Of a stretch of DNA of 64,000 nt, positions 1 to 7,893 are shown one piece after another (position 1 is the stretch's first letter; every line of letters starts with the position of its first letter). The notes under the pieces are model-generated. The model was given only the letters and a program-made list of their open reading frames with translations, made no database searches and was not told the DNA's origin. The position numbers and the translations under genes were made by a program. The stretch covers positions 1 to 64,000 of the forward strand of contig JABIVD010000051.1 of assembly GCA_018667335.1 (NCBI GenBank), given 5' to 3'. The stretch comes from Rhodospirillaceae bacterium. Lineage in GTDB: Bacteria > Pseudomonadota > Alphaproteobacteria > UBA6615.

Positions 1-321
1 GTTAGATGCGCTGATAGAGAAACAAGCTCACTACGGCAGACGAGTGACACACAAGGACAAGTGAACGAAAGAACAGAAGAACGTGTGGTTTAAGCGCGTT
101 CTTCGTCTTACAATGTGCAACAAGTGATTGCGTAAACTATTGAAATCGAATAGGTGCGCAAGTGTAGAAAAAACGTGCAGAGTGATTAAGGACTTACACA
201 CTTGTTACACACATGCTATTAGGCGCCTATAAGTTATTGATAATAAACAATATAAAAACCACGTTTCTACTGAGTGGGAATAACCCACCAGAACTGAAAA
301 TTGGACAGGGAAGCGAAACCA
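1..321. other. AT-rich non-coding stretch at window start
   Basis: No credible coding frame lies here on either strand. The second half is clearly AT-rich: 42 of the 120 bases from 181 to 300 are G or C by hand count, against visibly G+C-rich genes elsewhere. It holds an 8-bp inverted repeat (GAAGAACG at 76-83, CGTTCTTC at 97-104), a 10-bp palindrome TAGGCGCCTA near 220-229, a twice-repeated TTACACAC near 193-210 and GTGGG/CCCAC arms near 274-288. It may carry the promoter of the hydrolase gene that follows, but no well-spaced -35/-10 pair was found. Confidence 0.5.
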
Positions 322-2127
322 ATGTCGAAAGCCACTGTGCGTAGGCCCAAGGCGAAGGCCAAGGACGGGTCCTGGAGCGAAGTCCGTGACGGCATGCGGA
401 TCGACTGGGATCTGCCGATCACGGTGGCGGATGGGACGGTGCTGCGCGCTGATGTCTTCCGACCGACCAAGGCGGGCAAGTATCCGGTCATCATGACCAT
501 GGGGCCGTATGGCAAGGGCCTAGCCTGGCAGGACGAGCTCTACGCAACGACCTGGGACCTGTTCACCGGCGATCATCCCGACGCCATCAAAGGCTCGACC
601 AACAAGTATCAGAGCTGGGAGACGGTCGATCCCGAGCAATGGGTGCCCGACGGCTATGCCTGCGTGCGTATCGACAGTCGCGGTGCCGGGCGTTCGGAAG
701 GCTACATGGATCCCTGGTCGCCGCGCGAGAGCGAGGACTATGTCGAGTGTATCGAATGGGCCGGGACGCAAGACTGGTCGAACGGCAAGGTCGGCCTCAA
801 CGGCATTTCCTATTACGGCATGAACCAGTGGTGGGTGGCCGAGCGCCAGCCCAAGCACCTTGCCGCGATGTGTGCGTGGGAAGCAGCCAACGACTACTAC
901 CGCGAGTTCGCACGCCACGGCGGCATCCTCTGCACCTTCATCAAGAACTGGTACGACATGCAGGTGCAGCCGGTGCAGTACGGTGCCGGCACCAAGGGTT
1001 ATCGCAGCTGGGTCCACGGCGATCCGGTGGCCGGTCCGCCGAGCCTGTCGGCGGCGGATCTGAAGCGCAACCGCACCGATATGGACCGCGACATCCTGCG
1101 CCGCGAGATGGAGGATGACTGGTATCGCGCACGCCGGCCCGATTTCAAGAAGATCAAGGTGCCGCTGCTGTCACCGGCCAGCTGGGGTGGGCAGGGCCTG
1201 CATCCGCGCGGCAACTATGAAGGGTTCTACCAGGCGGGCTCGAAGGAGAAATGGCTGGAATGCCATGGTCTCGAGCATTGGACCGAGTTCTACACGCCCT
1301 ATGGCGTCGAGATGCAGAAGCAGTTCTTCGCCCATTACCTGAAGGGCGAGAAGAACGGCTGGGAGAAGAAGCCACCGGTTTTGCTCAAGGTCCGGCATGT
1401 GGGAGAGAAATTCGTCGAGCGCACGGAAACGGAATGGCCGATCAAGCGCACCAAGTGGAAAAAGCAGTATCTCGACACCGCGCACATGACCCTCGAGCCC
1501 AAGGCGCCAGCCAGGCGCGGCAAGGTGACCTACGCCGGCATGGGCGACGGTGTGACCTTCTTCCTGCCGCCGATGGACGAGGACACCGAGATCACGGGGC
1601 CTCTGGCGTCGAAGCTGTTTGTCTCCTCGGCCACCGCAGACGCCGATCTGTTCCTCGTCGTCAGGCTGTTCTCGCCCGACATGAAGGAGATCACCTTCAA
1701 GGGAACCGTGGACCCGCATACGCCGATCGCCCAGGGCTGGCTGCGTGCGTCCCATCGCAAGCTCGACCCGAAGATGTCGAAGCCCTGGCGACCGTGGCAC
1801 AGCCATGATGAAAAGCAGCCGCTCAAGCCCGGGCAGGTCTATGAGCTCGACATCGAAATCTGGCCGACCTGCATCGTCGTGCCGGCGGGCTATCGCCTGG
1901 CGCTGTCGGTGCGCGGCAAGGATTATGAGTATTCCGGCGGGGCGCTCGAGCTTTCGAACTTCGCACATCCGCTGAATGGTTGCGGTCCGTTCCTGCATGA
2001 TGATCCGCGTGATCGGCCGAAGAAGATATTCGGCGGCGACGTGACCCTGCATGCCGGTCCCAAGCACCAGAGCTATGTGATGTTGCCGGTGATCCCGGCC
2101 AAGAAGAAAGCGTCGAAGAAGAAGTAG
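322..2127 (+). CDS. CocE/NonD family hydrolase (X-Pro dipeptidyl-peptidase S15 type)
   Basis: A predicted serine hydrolase of 601 residues with an alpha/beta-hydrolase catalytic domain followed by the jelly-roll C-terminal domain of the PepX/CocE family. The nucleophile motif GISYYG places the catalytic serine near residue 163. A Gly-Arg-rich loop (SRGAGRSEG) before it is typical of the family. The C-terminal third, including TGPLASKLFVSS and SVRGKDYEYSGG, fits the PepX_C domain. Substrates in this family are acyl esters or amides; the natural substrate cannot be predicted. No signal peptide is visible, so it is probably cytoplasmic. ATG 322 is preferred over the in-frame TTG at 301 because AGGGAAG lies just upstream. 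The C-terminus is lysine-rich. It appears to be a single-gene unit. Confidence 0.88.
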   Translation: MSKATVRRPKAKAKDGSWSEVRDGMRIDWDLPITVADGTVLRADVFRPTKAGKYPVIMTMGPYGKGLAWQDELYATTWDLFTGDHPDAIKGSTNKYQSWETVDPEQWVPDGYACVRIDSRGAGRSEGYMDPWSPRESEDYVECIEWAGTQDWSNGKVGLNGISYYGMNQWWVAERQPKHLAAMCAWEAANDYYREFARHGGILCTFIKNWYDMQVQPVQYGAGTKGYRSWVHGDPVAGPPSLSAADLKRNRTDMDRDILRREMEDDWYRARRPDFKKIKVPLLSPASWGGQGLHPRGNYEGFYQAGSKEKWLECHGLEHWTEFYTPYGVEMQKQFFAHYLKGEKNGWEKKPPVLLKVRHVGEKFVERTETEWPIKRTKWKKQYLDTAHMTLEPKAPARRGKVTYAGMGDGVTFFLPPMDEDTEITGPLASKLFVSSATADADLFLVVRLFSPDMKEITFKGTVDPHTPIAQGWLRASHRKLDPKMSKPWRPWHSHDEKQPLKPGQVYELDIEIWPTCIVVPAGYRLALSVRGKDYEYSGGALELSNFAHPLNGCGPFLHDDPRDRPKKIFGGDVTLHAGPKHQSYVMLPVIPAKKKASKKK

Positions 2128-2181
2128 ATATAGGGCGACATCGGCCGGTGGTTTACACTGTTCCGTCGAAGCCACCCGGCA

Positions 2182-2196
2182 CGCCCGGTCCGGGCG
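2182..2196. other. 15-bp palindrome between hydrolase and fkbM genes
   Basis: CGCCCGG and CCGGGCG flank a single T, giving a perfect 7+1+7 palindrome in the 93-base gap. As RNA it could fold a short G+C-rich hairpin downstream of the hydrolase stop codon, but there is no following T run, so terminator function is only possible. Confidence 0.35.
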
Positions 2197-2220
2197 CGCA
2201 TCCAGTCAGGGAATACCGGA

Positions 2221-2964
2221 ATGGCGACCACCGTCCCCTCCACCATGGAGGAAAAACTCAAAAACTGGCTCCTGCCGCCCAAGATTTACATCCGGCATCG
2301 GGCGCAAAAGGAATTGCGCCGGGGCGAGAAGGAACTCGGACTTCTGCCCTTCCTGGTCGACCCGGATAAAATTGCGGTTGATGTCGGGGCAAACAAGGGC
2401 GTCTGGACCTGGTTCCTGGCGGGTCTGGCCTCCCGGGTCTATGCCTACGAACCCAATCCGAAGCTCTTCAATATCCTGAAGCGCAACGTCGCCGAGAATG
2501 TCGAGGCGCAGCAGATCGCATTGTCAGACGAGGATGGGGTCGCCGAACTGCGCGTGCCGCACAGCCACAAAGGGTATTCGAACCAGGGCGCGTCCCTCAG
2601 CGCGACCAAGGTGGATGGCAGCTTTCTGGGGGTCGAGGTCGAGGCCCGGCGACTGGACGGCCTGGGGCTCGAGAATGTCGGGTTTATCAAGATCGACGTC
2701 GAGGGTTTCGAAGCCGAAGTGATCCGCGGCGCGCTTGAGACGATCCGGCGCGACAAGCCGGTCATGGTCGTCGAGTCGGAGGAAGTTCACATCAAGCGCG
2801 ATGTCGAGGAGCTTTTGAGGTTCGTGGAGGACCTGGGCTATGAAACCTATGCGCTGAAAGGCTCAGTCCTGACTTCGATACGGGATATCGACCTTGACCG
2901 GTATCATCGCAACTGCACGGTTCCGGCGGACTATATTTTCAATTTTATTTTCCTGCCCCAGTAG
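2221..2964 (+). CDS. FkbM family SAM-dependent methyltransferase
   Basis: A 247-residue predicted O-methyltransferase of the FkbM family. The SAM-binding motif I (VDVGANKGVWTW) is at about residues 53-64, followed by an acidic strand end (YAYEPNP), and the family-typical IKIDVEGFEAEVI segment lies near residue 155. FkbM enzymes methylate sugar or polyketide hydroxyls; bacterial members often sit in polysaccharide loci, but there is no glycan cluster here and the substrate is unknown. No signal peptide or membrane segment is seen. The ATG start is preceded by a weak AGGGA about 10 bases upstream. Length is normal for the family. Confidence 0.85.
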   Translation: MATTVPSTMEEKLKNWLLPPKIYIRHRAQKELRRGEKELGLLPFLVDPDKIAVDVGANKGVWTWFLAGLASRVYAYEPNPKLFNILKRNVAENVEAQQIALSDEDGVAELRVPHSHKGYSNQGASLSATKVDGSFLGVEVEARRLDGLGLENVGFIKIDVEGFEAEVIRGALETIRRDKPVMVVESEEVHIKRDVEELLRFVEDLGYETYALKGSVLTSIRDIDLDRYHRNCTVPADYIFNFIFLPQ

Positions 2965-3045
2965 GGTGCAATGCAGGTCGATGCGCTGCGATGCGCAAGT
3001 GAAATACGCCGTTTGGGCGGCCTGCGTCGATGATTGAAACAGCCG

Positions 3046-3783
3046 ATGATTGATACAAACGAGCTCGGTCAGAGCGTTGGAGTTGCGCTGCCCGACTGGA
3101 TGGTGCCTCCACGCCCGCCGCGCGAGGCTCTGGCGGGGCGGTTCTGCCGGCTGGAGCCACTGGACATCGCCGCGCATGCCGCCGACCTCCATCGCCATTT
3201 CAGCCAAGACACGGTCGGGCGCGACTGGTCCTACCTGCCGTACGGGCCGTTCGATAGCCTGGGTGACTTCGAGACATGGATGGCCGCGACCTGCTTCGAC
3301 GCGGACCCGTTTTTCTATGCCATCGTCGATGAGACGACGGGGCGCGCGGCGGGGATGGTGAGTTACATGCGGATCACCCCCGCGCACGGCTCTATCGAGG
3401 TGGGGCATGTGCACTATGCCCCCGCGATTCAGCGTGGCCGGGTGACGAGCGAGGCCATGTATCTGATGATGCGTTGGGCGTTTGAGGCGGGTTACCGGCG
3501 TTATGAATGGAAATGCCACAGCTTGAACCTCCCCTCACGGGTGGCGGCCCAGCGACTGGGATTCTCCTATGAGGGCGTGTTCCGTGATCACATGATCCAT
3601 CGAGGGCGCTCACGCGATACGGCCTGGTATGCCTGCGTCGTGTCCGAATGGCCGGGTCTGAAGGCGGCGTTCGAGACCTGGCTGGACCCGGCGAATTTCG
3701 ACCATGATGGTGTCCAGAAGAAACATTTGTCCGCGCTCACGAGACCCATCCTCGTGGCTACCGATCCGGAGTTAGAGCCATGA
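3046..3783 (+). CDS. GNAT family N-acetyltransferase (RimJ/RimL-like)
   Basis: A 245-residue acetyltransferase of the GNAT fold. The segment running from an N-terminal RLEPLD strand through FYAIVDETTGRAAGMVSY, the acetyl-CoA-binding region around HYAPAIQRGRVTSEAM, and the NLPSRVAAQRLGFSYEG motif is characteristic of the RimJ/RimL subgroup, whose members acetylate protein N-termini or small molecules. The substrate is not predictable. ATG 3046 is chosen over the in-frame TTG at 3034. The stop codon overlaps the start of the following hydroxy-acid oxidase gene by four bases (ATGA), so the two are probably translationally coupled. Confidence 0.86.
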   Translation: MIDTNELGQSVGVALPDWMVPPRPPREALAGRFCRLEPLDIAAHAADLHRHFSQDTVGRDWSYLPYGPFDSLGDFETWMAATCFDADPFFYAIVDETTGRAAGMVSYMRITPAHGSIEVGHVHYAPAIQRGRVTSEAMYLMMRWAFEAGYRRYEWKCHSLNLPSRVAAQRLGFSYEGVFRDHMIHRGRSRDTAWYACVVSEWPGLKAAFETWLDPANFDHDGVQKKHLSALTRPILVATDPELEP

Positions 3784-5036
3784 CCGAAGACAGCCCGAAC
3801 ACAGACGCGAAAGAGCCCGACTACAAGGTCACGGCGGGGCGTCCCGATACCTCGACGCGCGCGGGCCGGCTCAAGATGCTTTACCCGACCATCGCGGACT
3901 TACGCACCAAAGCGCGCAAGCGCGTACCGCGCTTCGCCTTCGACTATGTGGATGGTGCGGCTGGCGCGGATGAGCCCAATCGCAAGGGCAATGCCGCCGC
4001 GCTGGACGGGATCCAGATCCTGCCGCGCTACGGCGTCGAGAACTACAGCGCCGATACCTCGGTCGAACTGTTCGGGAAGCGCTATGCGGGGCCATTGGCC
4101 ATCGCGCCGATGGGGCTGCCGGGCCTCGTGCTGCCGGGGGGTGAGGAAATTTTCGCGCGGGCCGCGGCGGCGAATGAGATCCCGTTCACGCTTGGCAGTT
4201 CCGCACTGGCCTCCGTCGAACGGGTGGCGGAACTGGCCAACGGCTTTGCGTGGTTCCAGATCTACCGGATGCCGCGCGACAACCTGGCCATCAACATGGA
4301 CTGGATCGCGCGTGCTGGGGCCGCCGAGGTCGCCGCGTTGGTCGTCACCATCGACGTGCCCGCACGCACCAAGCGCCCGCGCGAGCTGCGCAACCGGCTG
4401 GTGCTGCCCTACCGGATCGGACCACGGACGATTGCCGACGTGGCGACCCACCCGGCCTGGCTGCAGGCCTATCTCCGTCACGGCCAGTCGATGTTCGCCA
4501 ACTTGCGAAAGTACGCGGGTGCGGACGTCAGCCATGCCGAGGTCGCGGACTTCGCCCGGCGCGAGGGTGGGGGTTCGTTCACCTGGGAGGAGATTGCGCG
4601 TTTCCGGGATGCCTGGAAGGGCCCGCTGATCATCAAGGGCATCCTGCATCCGGGGGACGCGGAGAAGTCCGTTGAGCTCGGCGCGGATGGCATCGTGGTC
4701 TCGAATCACGGCGGCCGACAGCTCGAGGCCGCGCCGGCCTCAGTGGACGTGCTGCCGGGCATCGTCTCGGCGGTTGGCGGGCGGACGGAGATCCTGTTCG
4801 ACGGCGGTCTGCGCAGCGGGGTGGACCTGATGCGCACCGCTGCGCTGGGCGCGCGGTTCAATCTCATCGGCCGGGCTTTCATGTACGGGCTGGCCGCCCT
4901 GGGCGAGGAGGGGCCGGACTTCGTCGCCGACTTCTTCATCGAGGAGTTGCGCGAGGCGCTTCGTCAGGTCGGTGCGCGCGACCTAGCAGGCACACGCGAA
5001 CTGGATGCGCGTCACCCGACGGCGTGGGAATTCTAG
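3780..5036 (+). CDS. FMN-dependent alpha-hydroxy-acid oxidase/dehydrogenase (LldD-like)
   Basis: A 418-residue TIM-barrel flavoenzyme of the (S)-2-hydroxy-acid oxidase / L-lactate dehydrogenase family, oxidising L-2-hydroxy acids to 2-oxo acids with FMN. The active-site segment SNHGGRQL carries the catalytic His (about residue 310) and Arg (about 313), and the FMN-phosphate loop FDGGLRSGVD follows. The N-terminal FAFDYVDGAAG stretch is typical. There is no membrane anchor. The true substrate (lactate, glycolate, mandelate or other) cannot be read from sequence. It overlaps the upstream GNAT gene by 4 bp and overlaps the stop of the convergent deaminase gene by three bases. Confidence 0.9.
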   Translation: MTEDSPNTDAKEPDYKVTAGRPDTSTRAGRLKMLYPTIADLRTKARKRVPRFAFDYVDGAAGADEPNRKGNAAALDGIQILPRYGVENYSADTSVELFGKRYAGPLAIAPMGLPGLVLPGGEEIFARAAAANEIPFTLGSSALASVERVAELANGFAWFQIYRMPRDNLAINMDWIARAGAAEVAALVVTIDVPARTKRPRELRNRLVLPYRIGPRTIADVATHPAWLQAYLRHGQSMFANLRKYAGADVSHAEVADFARREGGGSFTWEEIARFRDAWKGPLIIKGILHPGDAEKSVELGADGIVVSNHGGRQLEAAPASVDVLPGIVSAVGGRTEILFDGGLRSGVDLMRTAALGARFNLIGRAFMYGLAALGEEGPDFVADFFIEELREALRQVGARDLAGTRELDARHPTAWEF

Positions 5037-6064
5037 TCCGCGCTGCGCATGAACTTCCCGGCGTGGCGCTCGACCGCATCGATATGGGTCTGTTTCTCCT
5101 CGTCCGGCAGAAACGACGCGGCGAAGGAGTTCTTCGCCAGAGTCACGATGTCCGTAATGGACAGGTCGAGGGCGTCGGTGACAGCCTCGTAGTTGGCGTT
5201 GATATACCCGCCAAAATAGGACGGATCGTCGGAGTTCACCGTGACCAGCAGGCCCGCGTCGAGCGCGGTCTTGACCGGGTTCGCTTCCATTGACGCGATC
5301 ACCTTGAGCCGCAGATTCGACAAAGGGCACATGGTGAGCGGGGTCTTTTCACGCACGAGCCGTGCGACGAGTGCCGGATCGTCGAGCGCATGGTTGCCGT
5401 GGTCCACGCGTGAAACTTTCAGGATATCGAGCGCATCCGTCACATACGCGGCGGGGCCTTCCTCGCCGGCATGGGCGACGGTGATGAATCCCTCATTGCG
5501 CGCGGCTTCATACACGCGCGCAAAGTTCGACGGGGGAATCCCGGCCTCGCTGGAATCAAGGCCGACGGCGTGGATATGGTCCTTGTGGCGGCAGGCCGAA
5601 TGCAGCGCATCGAAAGCCTGTTCCTCGGGGAGATGGCGCAGGAAGCACATGATCAGTCGCGACGTGATCCTGAGCTCCCGCGCGCCTGTCTCGAGCGCGC
5701 TGGTGATCCCGCCCAGCACCGTCTCGAAGGCGATGCCCCGGTCCGTATGGGCCTGGGGGTCGAAGAATATCTCCACATGGGTGACTCCCTGATCCGCGAC
5801 TGTCTCGAGATAGGCCCAGGTCAGGTCGTAGAAATCGCGTTCCTCAATGAGGACCGACATGCCCGCATAGTAGAGATCGAGGAAGTCCTGCAGCCCGTCG
5901 AACTCATAGGCCGCACGGATTTCCTCCACGCTATCGTAGGGCAGGGCGATATCGTTGCGCTTCGCCAGCGCCAGCATCATCTCGGGCTCAAGCGTGCCTT
6001 CGATATGCAGATGCAGCTCGGCCTTCGGGAGTTTGTCGATCAGGGTGTTCTTTTGGTCCGTCAT
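5033..6064 (-). CDS. add: Adenosine/adenine deaminase
   Basis: A 343-residue amidohydrolase-superfamily deaminase of purine salvage. The Zn-binding HLH motif (His18, His20) sits in AELHLHIEGTLEPE; the further ligands and catalytic residues are in VAHAGEEG and VNSDDPSYFGG. Genes like this are usually annotated as adenosine deaminase. However, the combination DGLQDFLDLYYAG, DPQAHTDRG and VGLDSSEAG resembles the bacterial/fungal subgroup shown to deaminate adenine (Pseudomonas PA0148, yeast Aah1), so adenine may be the real substrate. It is convergent with the hydroxy-acid oxidase gene, sharing stop-codon bases, and starts at ATG 6064. Confidence 0.87.
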   Translation of the reverse strand: MTDQKNTLIDKLPKAELHLHIEGTLEPEMMLALAKRNDIALPYDSVEEIRAAYEFDGLQDFLDLYYAGMSVLIEERDFYDLTWAYLETVADQGVTHVEIFFDPQAHTDRGIAFETVLGGITSALETGARELRITSRLIMCFLRHLPEEQAFDALHSACRHKDHIHAVGLDSSEAGIPPSNFARVYEAARNEGFITVAHAGEEGPAAYVTDALDILKVSRVDHGNHALDDPALVARLVREKTPLTMCPLSNLRLKVIASMEANPVKTALDAGLLVTVNSDDPSYFGGYINANYEAVTDALDLSITDIVTLAKNSFAASFLPDEEKQTHIDAVERHAGKFMRSAD

Positions 6065-6134
6065 GGACCGATTTTAAACCAAAGGCCCGCCACCGTGCCG
6101 CAAATTCGTTGCGACACGGTGTAGGTCCCGATGG

Positions 6135-6464
6135 TCAGGAGCGGTCCTGGCTCATCTTGTTCATGTGGCGGGGACCATGATCGTCATCGTCATCGTCATT
6201 GTGGCCCCGGCCGCTATGGTCCGATCCCGGTGCGGAATGACGTTCGTGCTTGCCTTTGCCGGCATACTCTTCGTCGTGTCGCGTCCCGGGATGTCGTTCG
6301 TCGTCGTCATGCATGCGCGCCTGCATTTCGGTTTGCATGTCCGCGTGCGGGCTGGACATGTGCTGGCCTTTCATGCGCTGGCCGTTCATTCCGGAACCGT
6401 CTGCGAGAGCTGCACCGGATACGAGCAAAGCAGCCAGTGCGGCGGTTGAGAGAAGGGTTTTCAT
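6135..6464 (-). CDS. Small exported His/Asp/Met-rich protein
   Basis: A 109-residue protein of no recognised family. Residues 1-21 form a clear Sec signal peptide ending in AALA, so the mature protein should be periplasmic. The mature part is low-complexity: eleven His, a six-residue Asp run, many Met, and no Cys. This composition suggests divalent-metal buffering, which is inference. The DNA encoding the Asp run is a GTC/ATC trinucleotide repeat near 6179-6200. A strong ribosome-binding site (AGGAGA on the minus strand) lies about 7 bases before the ATG, and AT-rich sequence upstream (6481-6520) probably holds the promoter. Confidence 0.68.
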   Translation of the reverse strand: MKTLLSTAALAALLVSGAALADGSGMNGQRMKGQHMSSPHADMQTEMQARMHDDDERHPGTRHDEEYAGKGKHERHSAPGSDHSGRGHNDDDDDDHGPRHMNKMSQDRS

Positions 6465-6766
6465 CGCGTGTCTCCTGTTTGTGTATAAGACAAATATAAT
6501 ATTAGAGACTTCTGATTAAAGGGGGTGCGGCAGAACATCGCGTACTTAACCCGGGCGCGGCTTCGGCGTATGTGTTCTCCCCATGAGCGGTTCTTCCGGT
6601 GCCTGATCAGCCGCCATGTGCGGTCGTCACGAGAGCGTGAAAGATATTTATCGCGCCTGCTGCCTTCCGTACTCTAATAGGCAAGTCGAATTGCATTTTT
6701 TCGTAGCGCGTGTGAATTGGCGTTTTGGGCCGGGCGCGCAACCGCGAATATGGTTGAGAGGGCGAC
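6465..6766. other. Intergenic region with promoter-like AT stretch and dusA remnant
   Basis: This 302-base gap separates two divergently transcribed genes. From 6481 to 6520 it is AT-rich, with several TATA-like hexamers that could serve the minus-strand His/Asp-rich gene. From about 6537 to 6623 it contains a degraded copy of the dusA leader and 5' coding region (annotated separately). The remainder, 6678-6766, is the leader of the Tat-signal gene, with a run of six T at 6697-6702 and a GAGAGGG ribosome-binding site just before ATG 6767. Confidence 0.6.
6570..6677 (+). pseudogene. In-frame remnant of the dusA 5' end
   Basis: 6582-6623 matches 8046-8087 inside dusA at 39 of 42 positions; the peptide reads HERFFRCLISRHVR against HERFFLRLISRHVR. 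The leader is also related: ATCGCGT-(A)-CTTAAC at 6537-6550 matches 7930-7942, and CGTATGTxTTC matches the dusA start region at 7959-7969. Relative to dusA, 72 bases (24 codons) are missing between the start codon and the conserved block, leaving the frame open: ATG 6570 reads 35 codons to TAA 6675-6677. The last 17 codons have no clear dusA counterpart. It is most simply a decayed partial duplication; whether the short frame is translated is unknown. Confidence 0.62.
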
Positions 6767-7255
6767 ATGAGTACTGATGCACTGACACGCAGGACCGTGC
6801 TTGCAGCCGGCGTCGCTGCCGCGATGATCGGCGCGTCCGGACTGCTCGTGCCTGCACGTGCCCGGGGGCTTGCGCCGACGTCGTCAATGCGCGGCGGGTC
6901 CAACAATTATCTCCCCGGCGCGCCAATTGTGGAGCGGATCGGCGGCGGGGGATTCTGGATGTCGGGCACCGTGCGCCGCGCGGATGATGGCGTTCCAATC
7001 GAAGGCCAACGGATTCAGATCTGGGCCCACACGACCGAAGGACGTGAACGTGACCCGCACAGCCACGGCGCGACACTGACGGACGCAACCGGGACGTTCC
7101 GCCTGGAAATGCCACAGATCGTGCCGACCTTCGGCCAACCCCATGGTCACCTCGCCTATGACGGCGGAGATTTCGAAACCGTGTTCCTGCGTCCGGTCAT
7201 GCGGAGTGCGGAGGAAACCAGTCTCCGCGCGGACTTTGTGCTGCGCCCGGTCTGA
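6767..7255 (+). CDS. Tat-exported intradiol-dioxygenase-like beta-sandwich protein
   Basis: A 162-residue protein with a twin-arginine signal (TRRTVLAAG at 7-15 followed by a hydrophobic, Ala-rich core), so it is probably folded in the cytoplasm and exported. The mature part resembles the catalytic core of intradiol ring-cleavage dioxygenases: GVPIEGQRIQIW, ATLTDATGTFRLEM, and an H-x-H motif in QPHGHLAY. In true enzymes of this family Fe(III) is bound by two Tyr and two His. By eye the two Tyr positions are not Tyr here (TEGRERDPH and VPTFGQPH), so dioxygenase activity is doubtful. It is separated by five bases from the membrane heme-protein gene downstream and probably works with it. Confidence 0.72.
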   Translation: MSTDALTRRTVLAAGVAAAMIGASGLLVPARARGLAPTSSMRGGSNNYLPGAPIVERIGGGGFWMSGTVRRADDGVPIEGQRIQIWAHTTEGRERDPHSHGATLTDATGTFRLEMPQIVPTFGQPHGHLAYDGGDFETVFLRPVMRSAEETSLRADFVLRPV

Positions 7256-7260
7256 CTCCA

Positions 7261-7893
7261 ATGAATGAACCCGGAAGGCGGCGCATACCCCAGTTGGTGA
7301 TCTGGGCCGCGCTTCTGGTCGCCATCGTTGCCCCGATTGCCGCCACGGCATTCAGTCCGCAACTCGCCTGGCGCGATCCGATCTACATCGGGTCCGGATT
7401 CGCCGGGGTTATCGCGATGGCACTCCTGCTGCTTCAGCCTCTGCTCGCGGGGGGATACTTGCCCGACCTGTCTGTGCCTCAGCGTCGCCGCGCGCATCGC
7501 TGGATCGGAACCGGCCTGGTGGCAGCCGTCGTTTTGCACGTCGGCGGTCTCTGGATCACGAGCCCGCCCGACGTTCTGGATGCACTTTTGTTTCGTGCGC
7601 CGACCTTCTTCTCCGCCTGGGGCGTTGTCGCCATGTGGGCGGTCTTCGGCGCGGCACTTCTCGCGCTCCTGCTGCGACGGCTTGGCTGGCGATGGTGGGC
7701 GTGGCGCCTTGCACATACGTCTCTCGCAGCCATCATCGTGGTCGGCAGCGTCGTTCATGCCCTGTTGATCGAGGGGACGATGGAGACGATCACCAAAGTG
7801 CTGCTCTGCGCACTCGTCCTCGCGGTGACGGCGAAGGTCCTGATCGATCTGCGGGTCTGGACGACCCAGACCCGTCGGAAGACAAAAGCCTAG
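7261..7893 (+). CDS. Ferric-reductase-like transmembrane cytochrome b protein
   Basis: A 210-residue integral membrane protein with about six hydrophobic segments. Two His pairs, His79/His93 and His152/His166, each 14 residues apart on predicted helices, match the bis-heme b arrangement of the ferric-reductase/NOX/MsrQ membrane domain. No cytosolic flavin or NADPH domain is attached, so electrons would come from another protein or the quinone pool. It lies five bases after the Tat-exported protein gene. The layout recalls MsrP-MsrQ, in which a Tat-exported enzyme is paired with a heme-binding membrane subunit, but the partner here is unrelated to MsrP. The pairing function is inference. Confidence 0.75.
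   Translation: MNEPGRRRIPQLVIWAALLVAIVAPIAATAFSPQLAWRDPIYIGSGFAGVIAMALLLLQPLLAGGYLPDLSVPQRRRAHRWIGTGLVAAVVLHVGGLWITSPPDVLDALLFRAPTFFSAWGVVAMWAVFGAALLALLLRRLGWRWWAWRLAHTSLAAIIVVGSVVHALLIEGTMETITKVLLCALVLAVTAKVLIDLRVWTTQTRRKTKA

Noticed and set aside
1-300. Replication origin
   Set aside because: AT-rich, but only loose TTACACAC matches to DnaA boxes were found, with no cluster of TTATCCACA sites and no typical origin neighbour genes.
1171-2175. 334-codon minus-strand frame opposite the CocE-type gene
   Set aside because: A shadow of the conserved hydrolase; composition is unlike a protein and no motif is present.
6179-6200. Trinucleotide repeat as a regulatory microsatellite
   Set aside because: It is fully explained as codons for the Asp-rich run of the small exported protein.
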